DNA of 33,862 nucleotides from Calditrichota bacterium. Lineage in GTDB: Bacteria > Calditrichota > Calditrichia > Calditrichales > J004. The translations under genes were made by a program, and so were the position numbers. Of the stretch, positions 1 through 7,598 are shown piece by piece (position 1 is the stretch's first letter; the number at the start of each line of letters is the position of its first letter). The notes beneath the pieces were generated by a model, which saw only the letters and a program-made list of their open reading frames with translations, did not search any database and was not told where the DNA came from. The stretch spans positions 1 to 33,862 of the forward strand of contig JAJRVW010000118.1 in the NCBI GenBank assembly GCA_024277115.1, written 5' to 3'.

Positions 1-700
1 AATTGTGGAGCGCTCCATAAACCATTCACGAGCGCTGCATGCCTTAACATTATTTGATAACATGGGTATAAAATGTGTGAATACGCCGGATGTTGCCTTA
101 ACCTGTGGAGATAAATTATTGACATCGAAGGCATTGCAGGCCTGTGGTGTACCGCAGCCGCCGGTTAGTATTGCCTTTACCGAGAAATCAGCCATAGAGG
201 CGATCGAAGAAATGGGTTATCCGGTAGTAATAAAACCTGCCGTGGGAAGTTGGGGCCGGCTGTTGGCCAAAATTAATGACCGGGACGCTGCCGAAGCTTT
301 ACTGGAACATAAAACGGTATTGGGCAGCTATCACCACTCCATATTTTATATCCAAAAATATATTGAGAAAAAGGGTCGCGATATTCGCTCCTTCGTAGTG
401 GGCGGTGAATGTATTGCAGCCATTTACCGCTCCTCCGATCATTGGATCACCAACACGGCAAAAGGGGCGGTAGCTTCAAAGTGTGTTGTGAGCGATGAAA
501 TCAGGGAAATTTCTATGCAGGCGGCCAAGGCGGTTGGCGGGGGCGTTGTTGCGGTTGATCTGTTCGAAACCAATGATGGCCTTCTTGTAAATGAAGTAAA
601 CTATACAATGGAATTTAAAAATAGTATCGAGACAACCGGTGTAAATATCCCAGGTAAAATTGTTGATTATGTCCTAAATGTCGCTAAGGGGGAAGTTTAA
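1..700 (+). CDS. lysX: LysX/ArgX-type ATP-grasp ligase (5' partial)
   Basis: This is the C-terminal 231 or so residues of a LysX-family ATP-grasp ligase. These enzymes attach alpha-aminoadipate (or glutamate, in the ArgX version) to the C-terminal glutamate of the carrier protein LysW, using ATP. The reading frame runs in from the left edge, so about 50 N-terminal residues are missing; the GTG at position 5 is not the true start. Visible family blocks are the ACGDK segment, the ATP-grasp stretch [36 protein letters not shown] and the metal-binding end block [12 protein letters not shown]. These resemble the Thermus LysX sequence closely from memory. The stop codon overlaps the next start (TAATG), so it is translationally coupled to argC/lysY. 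Whether it serves lysine, arginine or both cannot be read here, and LysW itself is not in the window. Confidence 0.93.
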   Translation, partial: IVERSINHSRALHALTLFDNMGIKCVNTPDVALTCGDKLLTSKALQACGVPQPPVSIAFTEKSAIEAIEEMGYPVVIKPAVGSWGRLLAKINDRDAAEALLEHKTVLGSYHHSIFYIQKYIEKKGRDIRSFVVGGECIAAIYRSSDHWITNTAKGAVASKCVVSDEIREISMQAAKAVGGGVVAVDLFETNDGLLVNEVNYTMEFKNSIETTGVNIPGKIVDYVLNVAKGEV

Positions 701-1746
701 TGAGCAAGATAAAAATTTCGATCGCAGGCGGTTCCGGTTACGCCGGTGGGGAATTACTGCGCCTTTTACTTTTTCATCCAAATGTTGAAATTCAACAGGT
801 TTCTTCAGAGAGGCATTTTGGAAAATTTGTATATAAAATCCATCCAAACCTGCGCAAGCAATCCACCTTAAAATTTTGTTCTCTTTCGGATTTGGATGAT
901 TGTGATGTTCTTTTTCTTTGCCTGCCGCATGGCGCATCAATAAGCAACATCAATGTTTATAAAAACAAAGCTAAAAAAATTATCGACCTAAGCGCAGATT
1001 TCAGGTTGGATTCAAATGAAGCCTATAAAAAATGGTACAAAAAGGATCATGCCCTTCCACAAATCTTAACCGATTTTATTTATGGCATCCCGGAGTTACG
1101 ACGTGAAGAAATGAAGGAGGCTTCCTTTGTGTCCAGTGCGGGATGTAACGCCACGGCAACTATTTTAGCCCTCTATCCGCTCTACAAAAACAAACTTGTT
1201 CAACTTGATAAAACCGTTGTAGAGGTGAAAGTCGGTTCAAGTGAAGGCGGCAATAAAAACAGTGAAGCATCACACCATCCTGTACGAAGCGGATGTGTAC
1301 GGTCTTTTGCCCCGACTGGCCACAGGCACGTGGCAGAAATGGAGCAGGAACTCAGCTTTGGTGAAGAGGCCCGTTTTCATTTCTCGGCAACATCCATCGA
1401 TATGGTGCGCGGGGTGTTAGCGACCTGTCATGTTTTTTTAAAAGATAATTTAACCGAAAAAGATATCTGGAAAATTTATCGTAGAGAATACGGCAATGAA
1501 CCATTTATCCGCATTGTAAAAGAGCGTGATGGGAATTATCGTTACCCCGAACCCAAATTGCTGGCCGGCACGAATTATTGTGATATTGGTTTTGAATTGG
1601 ACAGGTATTCCAATCGCCTGGTGGTAATCAGCGCCATTGATAATTTAATGAAAGGTGCGGCAGGCCAGGCGGTACAGGCTTTTAATATTATGCATGGCTT
1701 TGAGGAAACAACAACTCTGACTTTCCCTGGCTTGCATCCGGTTTAA
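700..1746 (+). CDS. argC: N-acetyl-gamma-glutamyl-phosphate / LysW-aminoadipyl-phosphate reductase
   Basis: This 348-residue protein is an ArgC/LysY-type NADP-dependent semialdehyde dehydrogenase. It would reduce the acyl phosphate made by the kinase encoded at 2653 to the semialdehyde. The N-terminus carries the dinucleotide-binding glycine motif GGSGYAGGELL (residues 10-20). The catalytic cysteine is Cys149 in SSAGCNATA, the LysY-like version of the ArgC PGCYPT motif. Further family blocks are HPVRSG and FAPTGHRH, and a C-terminal DNLMKGAAGQAVQ segment. Length is normal for the family. The start codon overlaps the lysX stop by one base. The motif set together with the lysX and lysZ neighbours argues for action on LysW-bound substrates (LysY) rather than free N-acetylglutamyl phosphate, but that is inferred. 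Confidence 0.93.
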   Translation: MSKIKISIAGGSGYAGGELLRLLLFHPNVEIQQVSSERHFGKFVYKIHPNLRKQSTLKFCSLSDLDDCDVLFLCLPHGASISNINVYKNKAKKIIDLSADFRLDSNEAYKKWYKKDHALPQILTDFIYGIPELRREEMKEASFVSSAGCNATATILALYPLYKNKLVQLDKTVVEVKVGSSEGGNKNSEASHHPVRSGCVRSFAPTGHRHVAEMEQELSFGEEARFHFSATSIDMVRGVLATCHVFLKDNLTEKDIWKIYRREYGNEPFIRIVKERDGNYRYPEPKLLAGTNYCDIGFELDRYSNRLVVISAIDNLMKGAAGQAVQAFNIMHGFEETTTLTFPGLHPV

Positions 1747-1780
1747 AAAGGGTGGCGTGAGGTAAAAAAACGATAGCAGC

Positions 1781-1844
1781 AAAAGTGTCATTGTGTAAGG
1801 AACTTATTCATATAAGAAAAAGATGTTTTTAGCATGACACTTTT
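1781..1844. other. Nested inverted repeat in lys/arg intergenic region
   Basis: Perfect 10-bp arms AAAAGTGTCA (1781-1790) and TGACACTTTT (1835-1844) enclose a smaller hairpin, CTTAT/ATAAG with a TCAT loop. It lies between the argC/lysY stop and the amidotransferase start. It could be an attenuator-like RNA, a regulator site or an mRNA processing hairpin; the sequence alone does not choose. Confidence 0.4.
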
Positions 1845-1927
1845 CTGTAAATCATAAAAAACTATTTTTGGGATTAAAGATTTTCCAAGTCTAAAGTTTC
1901 CGATTTCGAATATCAAGCAATAAAATT

Positions 1928-2563
1928 ATGTGTAGATTATTATATGTACGATCAAAGACAAATTTTGAAATAGGTGATCACCTAAAAAAATTTGCAGGTA
2001 TAGCCAAAAACAGCAAAGAATATCAAGGCCACGGTTGGGGATGCTCCTATCTTCAAAAGGGCGAATGGAAACATTATAAAAATATTTCACCCATTTGGAA
2101 TGACGACCTGGATCAATTTGGGACTTCAACTTTACTGATTGCCCATGTCCGTAGTGCTTTTCGGGATAAAGATATTGCTGTTAAAAATAATATGCCTTTT
2201 TATGATGATAAGTATGTTTTTATTTTTAATGGTGAGCTTCATGGCGTAAAGATAAAAGCGGATGGCCGCATTGGCGCTGAGAAAATTTTTAACTTTATTA
2301 AAAGATTTGAGAAGGGGGATATGCTGAACGCCCTTACAAAAGGGGTCAATATTATTGGTAAACAATCACGCTATATCAGGGCGATGAATATTATAATCGC
2401 CGATAAACAAAAAGCTTTTGTCTCAACCCAATTTAATGAAGACCATAAGTATTTTACCCTTCATTATAAACAAACGGAAAATGAATTGATTCTCTGCTCT
2501 GAGCCATATTCTCAGGAAAATAATTGGGTTACTTTGAAGAATAATACAAAAAAGGTGCTTTAA
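1928..2563 (+). CDS. Class II glutamine amidotransferase-like protein
   Basis: A 211-residue protein with an Ntn-type class II glutamine amidotransferase fold. Met1 is followed directly by Cys2, which would become the N-terminal nucleophile after methionine removal. Other family signatures are GHGWG (residues 34-38), AHVRSAF (His73, Arg75) and the FNGELHG block with Asn101-Gly102. There is no synthetase domain, so it resembles stand-alone YafJ-like amidotransferases, whose substrates are mostly unknown. It sits between argC/lysY and lysZ on the same strand, with gaps of about 180 and 90 bases. A role linked to lysine/arginine synthesis is suggested by position only. The start is fixed by the need for Cys2; no strong ribosome binding site precedes it. 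Confidence 0.85.
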   Translation: MCRLLYVRSKTNFEIGDHLKKFAGIAKNSKEYQGHGWGCSYLQKGEWKHYKNISPIWNDDLDQFGTSTLLIAHVRSAFRDKDIAVKNNMPFYDDKYVFIFNGELHGVKIKADGRIGAEKIFNFIKRFEKGDMLNALTKGVNIIGKQSRYIRAMNIIIADKQKAFVSTQFNEDHKYFTLHYKQTENELILCSEPYSQENNWVTLKNNTKKVL

Positions 2564-2569
2564 AATGTG

Positions 2570-2605
2570 AAACCGTCATGCGAACTTGTTTAGGAGTGAC
2601 GGCTT
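2570..2605 (+). terminator. Possible weak terminator hairpin
   Basis: A stem of CCGTCA (2573-2578) with TGACGG (2597-2602), extended outward past one mismatch by A-T pairs, encloses an 18-base loop. It is followed by a T-rich but interrupted tract. It lies between the amidotransferase and lysZ, so if it works it would only partly reduce readthrough. Confidence 0.3.
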
Positions 2606-2652
2606 CCGATTTTAATCTTTCTATACAGGTGAAATACAATAAAGGAATTTAA

Positions 2653-3444
2653 ATGATCATAGTAAAAATTGGTGGAGGTAAGTCCATTAATATTAAGGGT
2701 ATTATTCAAGATTTAAGCAGTCTTAATGAGAAGTTTATTATCGTGCATGGCGCAAATGCATTACGTGATGAAATTGCTCAAAAATTAGGTCAACCCAAAA
2801 AAGTTGTAACTTCGGCCTCCGGTTATAGCAGCGTCTTTTCCGATGATAGCGCGCTGGATGTTATGATGATGACTTACGCCGGTTTGAAGAATAAACGCAT
2901 AGTAGAATTGTGCCAGCGATACGGAATAAACGCGGTAGGGCTATCCGGGCTCGATGGTAAGATAATTCAGGGCAGGCGCAACAAAGGTATCCGGATTAAA
3001 GAAAACGGCAAATTGAAAATAGTTCGGGATTTTTCCGGGAAGCCCAAAACGGTAAATGGTCATTTGCTCAATCTATTATTGGATAATGGTTATGTGCCCC
3101 TGCTTTGTGTCCCGATTATAGATGAGCATAACTTTGCCATCAATTCGGAAAATGACGACATTATCAATATTTTGCAGGATGTTGTTAAAGCAGATAAAAT
3201 TTTACAGTTTATTGAAGCGCCCGGTTTTTTGGATGATGCCCATGACCCGGATTCTCTTGTAAAACAAATCTGCCAACGTGAATTAAAGCAAAGGGAAGAG
3301 CAGGTGAGCGGGCGTATGAAGCGAAAAATGCTTGCCCTAAAAAAACTATTCGAATCCGGTGCACATAAAGTGATTATTAGTGATGGTCGAATTGAAAACC
3401 CGGTAATAAATGCTTTAAACGGCGGGGGAACCACAATCCAATGA
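2653..3444 (+). CDS. lysZ: [LysW]-aminoadipate/acetylglutamate kinase
   Basis: A 263-residue amino acid kinase family protein of the LysZ/ArgB type. It would phosphorylate the side-chain carboxylate of LysW-bound aminoadipate (or glutamate), the step before the argC/lysY reductase. The N-terminal MIIVKIGGG nucleotide-binding strand-loop, the VHGANA segment, VGLSGLDG, the LCVPIIDE and AINSENDDI blocks, and the GRMKRKMLALKK segment near the C-terminus all match LysZ-type enzymes. The last block also ends with ISDGRIENP, typical of LysZ. The ATG at 2653 follows AAAGGAATTTAA, a usable binding site. The gene lies downstream of lysX and argC, so three consecutive pathway steps (ligation, reduction, phosphorylation) are encoded together. 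Confidence 0.92.
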   Translation: MIIVKIGGGKSINIKGIIQDLSSLNEKFIIVHGANALRDEIAQKLGQPKKVVTSASGYSSVFSDDSALDVMMMTYAGLKNKRIVELCQRYGINAVGLSGLDGKIIQGRRNKGIRIKENGKLKIVRDFSGKPKTVNGHLLNLLLDNGYVPLLCVPIIDEHNFAINSENDDIINILQDVVKADKILQFIEAPGFLDDAHDPDSLVKQICQRELKQREEQVSGRMKRKMLALKKLFESGAHKVIISDGRIENPVINALNGGGTTIQ

Positions 3445-3450
3445 TCGACT

Positions 3451-3915
3451 TCATGAAATTTGAAAAGAGTTTTCTGTGTACCTGATTAACATTCTCGCAG
3501 CTTTAGCCTTGTTGCCTTTTGTTGTTTTTTAAATATTCTGGATAAGTTCTTTTTCATAGGTCAGGACAGATTCTTTCAATGATATATGTTTGTTTGTATC
3601 ACTGCTTTCGGCTGTTTGCAGAGACGGTGGTAAGTGAAAGCTATGAATAATATTGTCATTACAAAGTAGTGTTGCGCGGACTTTCCGAACCAGTGATAGC
3701 CCTGGCATGTCGATTACTGGTATCGAAATTCTGCGAATTGACTTGTTCAGTTGCCTGGCATAGAAGCGTATGATGGGGTTAAAATATGTACTACACAGTA
3801 ATTCTTTGCACCGTGCTTGTAGATTACAGACCTTCCTCTAAAGTAATTAATAGATCAGTAAAAAACTCTCACGGAACGAATTAAATCTATCAAAGAGAAG
3901 ATTGCCGTCGTATTA
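3451..3915 (-). pseudogene. Decayed NifA-like sigma-54 activator, C-terminal part
   Basis: Reading the minus strand gives recognisable pieces of the end of a NifA-type sigma-54-dependent activator. In order these are: a poorly preserved match to the LRER region (about 3860-3915), then LNKSIRRISIPVIDM, then a remnant of the YHWPGNVRELEN region seen as YHWFGKS in a shifted frame. After these come NIIHSFHLPPSLQTAE, then LKESVLTYEKELIQNI, a TAA where Leu is expected, and finally KTTKGNKAKAARML, the start of the Fis-like helix-turn-helix. The frame ends just past the HTH with a stop at 3451-3453. Internal stops and at least one frameshift show it is dead. No N-terminal GAF or AAA+ core was found upstream. 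The gene-like blocks are clear between 3480 and 3800; the upstream limit is approximate. Confidence 0.75.
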
Positions 3916-4243
3916 AAATCGTTTTAAGGGCTCATGCTCTTGAAATGGCCGCTTTCAACCGATGCCTAAAAGATATTAGACATAGAGGTCTCTACCAACT
4001 TGCGATTTTATATGATTTGCGGAGAGGCCTTTCCCGTAAATTTCATAATCTGCTGGGTTGGTTTTTAATTCCTTTTTCATTTAACTTGAAAATTGCCATC
4101 TATCGAGAAATAATAAAAGAAAATATAGGAACTGGAATAAAGACTTTTTTTTAATAAAAAAGTGGCGGCTCAAATCTAATTTGAAAGAATTTTTGCTATA
4201 GTGATTTTTATTAAAAAATAAAAAATTATTTATTTGGACAAAT
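3916..4243. other. Non-coding stretch, nothing recognisable
   Basis: About 330 bases before the AraC-type gene. A 69-codon open frame (3945-4154, plus strand) has no recognisable domain, no convincing binding site and basic, low-complexity composition, so it is not called. The last 80 bases are very AT-rich and probably hold the promoter of the regulator gene. The region may be further debris of the decayed sigma-54 activator. Confidence 0.5.
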
Positions 4244-5020
4244 ATGGAAGAAGTACAATTTCTTGTAGAGAAGGACCTGGAGCCGTTTATAAACTGTGTT
4301 ATGGTTGGAGAAAATAAGGACCTCGGTGCGCACACAAACATCCCTTTATATGCGGATGGTTATCCGGGAATCATGTTTCAGAAATCAGAGAACGGATTTT
4401 ATTTACTCCCTAAAAAAAAGAAATTGTCTGAGTTTTTTTTATATGGTCAAACTTTAAAACCCGTCTCATTGGATGTAAAAGGGCCGTATAAGTTTATCGT
4501 TTTTCAATTATATCCATTTGCCTCAAAATACCTCTTGGGTGTGGACCCAAAGGAGCTAAATGATGCGTGTTTTGATCTTTATCAGTTAAAGCACATTGAT
4601 ATAAAATCCCTTAATAATGATCTAGCGAATTGCAGTAGTCTTGAAGGGCAGGTAAAAATCATTTCTCAGCTTATGCAAAAACTGATTGATTGGAACCTGG
4701 TCTCGCCCAATGACAAAGTCCAACAGGCAATCGATATCATTTTAAAACATGATGGGAAAATTACAGTCAGGAAAATCCTGGATCAGGTGCATTTAACCGA
4801 GCGCACTCTTGAACGTAATTTTTTGTCGCAGGTTGGCCTTACGCCCAAGCAATTTGCAAAGATTATTCAATTCCAGCGTTCCTTACGCCAACTCAGCAAA
4901 ACAAATTATGATAAACTGATTGATATTGGCCATGATAGCGGCTTTTCGGACCAATCCCATTTTATACGCACTTTTAAAAAATATACAGGCCAGACACCGT
5001 CTTTTTACCTCGCGCAATAA
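4244..5020 (+). CDS. AraC-family transcriptional regulator
   Basis: A 258-residue protein with a C-terminal AraC/XylS DNA-binding domain (about residues 160-258). The two helix-turn-helix halves are visible as KITVRKILDQVHLTERTLER and IGHDSGFSDQSHFIRTFKKY, followed by the usual TGQTPSFY ending. The N-terminal 150 residues look like the cupin-like DUF6597-type sensor domain common with this HTH arrangement (for example the PGIMFQ and LYPFASKYLLG segments). The ligand is unknown. The next gene, a NAD(P)-binding reductase-like protein, starts 92 bases downstream on the same strand and is a plausible target or partner. The start at 4244 gives a normal full-length protein. Confidence 0.9.
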   Translation: MEEVQFLVEKDLEPFINCVMVGENKDLGAHTNIPLYADGYPGIMFQKSENGFYLLPKKKKLSEFFLYGQTLKPVSLDVKGPYKFIVFQLYPFASKYLLGVDPKELNDACFDLYQLKHIDIKSLNNDLANCSSLEGQVKIISQLMQKLIDWNLVSPNDKVQQAIDIILKHDGKITVRKILDQVHLTERTLERNFLSQVGLTPKQFAKIIQFQRSLRQLSKTNYDKLIDIGHDSGFSDQSHFIRTFKKYTGQTPSFYLAQ

Positions 5021-5112
5021 ATCTCTAAATTTTTGTCGGTTTTATTCTATTTAAAAAAGTTATTCCTAAATATTTTTTCCTCGTCATATTAATCTAAAAA
5101 AAAGGAAAAACT

Positions 5113-5745
5113 ATGAAGGTAATTATATTTGGGGCAAGCGGGACAATCGGAAAACATTTGGTTACGCAGGCGCTGCATGAAGGATACGAGGTGACTGCTT
5201 TTTGCCGGGACTCGCAAAAACTAAATGAGGTCAACCATCCAAAGCTTAAAATTGAAAAGGGCGATGTATTCAATCCAAAAGATGTAAACAACGCTGTGCA
5301 AGGTCAGGATACGGTATGTGTCGTTTTGGGCTCCGGTAAAAAGAGAAAAGGCACCGTGCGTTCTCAGGGCACAAAGCATATAATCGAGGCAATGAAGAAG
5401 AACAATGTCCGGCGATTGATTTGCCAAACAACACTGGGCGTGGGCGACAGCCATGGAAACCTGAATTTATTTTGGAAGTATTTTATGTTTGGCTGGTTTC
5501 TGAAGGAGGTTTTTCTTGACCACGTTTTACAGGAAAAGTACGTTGTAAACAGTGGCTTGGATTGGACCATCGTCCGTCCAAGCGCTTTTACAGATGGTTT
5601 AAAGACTAAAAACTACGCACATGGTTTTGGTTTGGAGAAAAAAAATCTAAAACTTAAAATTTCTCGCTCGGATGTAGCTGATTTTATTTTAAAACAACTT
5701 CAAAGTGATATGTATTTACGCAAAACGCCAGCTGTTTCTTATTGA
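5113..5745 (+). CDS. NAD(P)-binding protein, NmrA/biliverdin-reductase-B-like
   Basis: A 210-residue atypical short-chain dehydrogenase fold. The N-terminal MKVIIFGASGTIGKHL gives the GxxGxxG dinucleotide-binding motif of the extended/atypical type. CRDSQKL fits the position of an NADP-preferring Arg, and the TIVRPSAFTDG block is typical of NmrA/flavin-reductase-like (BLVRB) proteins. A full YxxxK catalytic pair is not obvious, as usual in this group. It may be a flavin/quinone reductase or a redox-sensing protein. A good binding site (AAAGGAAA) precedes the ATG, and a clear terminator follows. It follows the AraC-type regulator and is probably controlled by it. Confidence 0.85.
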   Translation: MKVIIFGASGTIGKHLVTQALHEGYEVTAFCRDSQKLNEVNHPKLKIEKGDVFNPKDVNNAVQGQDTVCVVLGSGKKRKGTVRSQGTKHIIEAMKKNNVRRLICQTTLGVGDSHGNLNLFWKYFMFGWFLKEVFLDHVLQEKYVVNSGLDWTIVRPSAFTDGLKTKNYAHGFGLEKKNLKLKISRSDVADFILKQLQSDMYLRKTPAVSY

Positions 5746-5755
5746 CAAATCTATT

Positions 5756-5785
5756 AAAACCGGCCTTTCTAAAGCCGGTTTTTTT
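5756..5785 (+). terminator. Rho-independent terminator
   Basis: AAAACCGGC pairs with GCCGGTTTT, with possible further CTTT/AAAG pairing around a one-base bulge, and the 3' arm runs into a run of seven T. It lies ten bases after the stop of the reductase-like gene and should end that transcription unit. Confidence 0.85.
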
Positions 5786-5856
5786 AACTATCGGAACGTG
5801 AAAACCGAATATCCTTGAAAGTGAACATCCCATAATCTAAGTTTTAAAATCTGGCT

Positions 5857-5874
5857 ATATAATTAAAATTATAT
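5857..5874. promoter_or_regulatory. AT-rich palindrome upstream of carbonic anhydrase
   Basis: ATATAAT and ATTATAT are perfect 7-bp arms around TAAA, about 40 bases before the carbonic anhydrase start. The position suits a promoter element or operator, but palindromes this AT-rich also arise by chance. Confidence 0.25.
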
Positions 5875-5916
5875 ACGCAGATGACTAAATCATTTATTTA
5901 TTTTTAAGGGGGTAAG

Positions 5917-6747
5917 ATGAGGCATAAATTAAATGTCTATATACTGGTGTTTGCGTTTTTAGCGTTTTTCTCTTGCAAAGGCAATAAGCAGGCAGAGTCA
6001 CAGGATGGATCAAAAAGTGCCTCGGAACAGGCGGATCACAAACCGGCAACGGATGATTGCGGTGAGGCGCACTGGTCGCATCACCAGGGCGAAGAAGGGC
6101 CTGAAAACTGGAAGGATTTATGCAGTGGTTTCGCAGATTGTGGCGGCAGCGCTCAGTCACCGATCGATATTGTTACAGGCGATGCACAAAAGGCGGATAA
6201 CCTTTCTGCGCCCAAATTCAGCTATGGAAAATCAAAAGTTGATATTATAAACAATGGCCATACGGTCCAGTTTAATATCTCCGGGGAGAACAAGGTTGAT
6301 CTTAATGGAAAAATGTATGAATTATTGCAATTTCATTATCACGGCCTGAGCGAGCATACGATTGATGGAAAAAGCTTCCCGCTTGAAGTCCATTTTGTAC
6401 ATAAATTTTCGGATTCTGATTTTGCCGTTTTGGGCTTTATGTTCGAAGAAGGTAAGGCAAATGATCTGTTTAGTAAATATTTAGACAGTTTTCCTGCATC
6501 GAAAGGGGCATACAGTTCGGACGATATGATCGATGTTCTAAGCTTGTTCCCGGAAAACAAAAGCTATTATAATTACAATGGTTCTTTAACAACACCGCCA
6601 TGTTCCGAAGTTGTAAACTGGTATGTTTTAAAAACGCCGGTAACCGCTTCCAAAGAACAAATCGAAAAATTCTCAAAAATTCTTGATAATAATTTCCGGC
6701 CCGTTATGCCTTTAAATGGCAGGGCAGTTGGCGTTTACAGCGAGTAG
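5917..6747 (+). CDS. Alpha-type carbonic anhydrase, lipoprotein
   Basis: A 276-residue alpha-class carbonic anhydrase, which interconverts CO2 and bicarbonate with a zinc ion. The first 20 residues form a lipoprotein-type signal ending in FFSC, with Cys20 as likely lipidation site, then a polar linker. The catalytic domain follows: AHWSHHQGEEGPENW, QSPIDI, the zinc ligands His140 and His142 in FHYHGLSEH, His159 in EVHFVH, and the SLTTPPCSE block that holds the active-site Thr. The C-terminal NFRPVMPLNGR is also typical. It would act in the periplasm or on the outer membrane. AAGGGGG just upstream of the ATG is a strong ribosome binding site. The following gene encodes a DUF2238 membrane protein with no established link. 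Confidence 0.95.
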   Translation: MRHKLNVYILVFAFLAFFSCKGNKQAESQDGSKSASEQADHKPATDDCGEAHWSHHQGEEGPENWKDLCSGFADCGGSAQSPIDIVTGDAQKADNLSAPKFSYGKSKVDIINNGHTVQFNISGENKVDLNGKMYELLQFHYHGLSEHTIDGKSFPLEVHFVHKFSDSDFAVLGFMFEEGKANDLFSKYLDSFPASKGAYSSDDMIDVLSLFPENKSYYNYNGSLTTPPCSEVVNWYVLKTPVTASKEQIEKFSKILDNNFRPVMPLNGRAVGVYSE

Positions 6748-6942
6748 GGTATTAGAAGGTTACAAATTAGTTTTACCAATTAACAGGCAGGAATGTTTGT
6801 TTCTGCCTGGTTGTTCTAAAACATTCGTTCTTCTGAAAAATTATATTTGGAGGGCGGATGTTTTTTATTTTTTACTCGCCTCAATTTTGGAAAGTATACG
6901 CCCAAATGTGTTACATTAGCCTAAAAAAAAATTGGGTAAAAA

Positions 6943-7539
6943 ATGAAATATCACGTCACATTATTAGTAATTTTTTCTGCTGTCCTTGTTTGGTCGGGTA
7001 TTAACCCGCATGATTATTTTACCTGGTTCCTGGAGGTTTTTCCGGCAATAATCGGATTGGTTGTCCTGGCACTCACCTATAAAAAATTTAAACTCACAAA
7101 CCTGCTTTATACTTTAATCCTGATCCACAGCATCATCTTGATGGTTGGCGGCCACTACACCTATGCCGAAGTACCCTTGTTTGACTGGCTACGAGAGGCT
7201 TTTGACCAGGCCCGAAATAATTATGATAAGGTCGGCCATTTTGCCCAGGGTTTTATCCCGGCGATGATAACCAGGGAAATCCTGCTTAGGCATAAAGTTG
7301 TTAACGGACGCGCCTGGCTAAACGTATTTATTGTTACCATGAGTATGGCCATCAGTGTTTCGTATGAATTTATCGAGTGGTTTGTTGCGGAGCTTTCGGG
7401 TGAATCTGCCGAATCCTTTTTGGGCACACAAGGTTATATTTGGGACACGCAATCGGACATGCTCTATGCCACAATCGGGGCAATTATGGCTTTGGTTCTT
7501 TTAAGTAAAATCCATGACCGGTTACTGCAAAAGGTTTAA
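6943..7539 (+). CDS. DUF2238 (YjdF-like) inner-membrane protein
   Basis: A 198-residue integral membrane protein with five or six predicted hydrophobic segments. It carries the DUF2238 signature blocks: GGHYTYAEVPLFDW, RNNYDKVGHFAQGF, SYEFIEWFVAELSG and FLGTQGYIWDTQSDM. The conserved His, Asp, Glu and Trp residues in these blocks are grouped near membrane ends. The family is widespread, includes E. coli YjdF, and has no established biochemical function as far as I know. It lies about 195 bases after the carbonic anhydrase gene on the same strand, with no strong binding site visible before the ATG. Confidence 0.85.
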   Translation: MKYHVTLLVIFSAVLVWSGINPHDYFTWFLEVFPAIIGLVVLALTYKKFKLTNLLYTLILIHSIILMVGGHYTYAEVPLFDWLREAFDQARNNYDKVGHFAQGFIPAMITREILLRHKVVNGRAWLNVFIVTMSMAISVSYEFIEWFVAELSGESAESFLGTQGYIWDTQSDMLYATIGAIMALVLLSKIHDRLLQKV

Positions 7540-7598
7540 AAAACTTAACTGCATAAACCAACCGCTTTTAATCTAGTTTTTGTAAGGAACAAAGAAAT

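Noticed and set aside
3945-4154. 69-codon plus-strand open frame as a gene
   Set aside because: No domain, no binding site, and it lies next to pseudogene debris.
6716-6919. 67-codon frame after carbonic anhydrase
   Set aside because: It overlaps the end of the carbonic anhydrase gene in another frame and has no binding site or recognisable domain.
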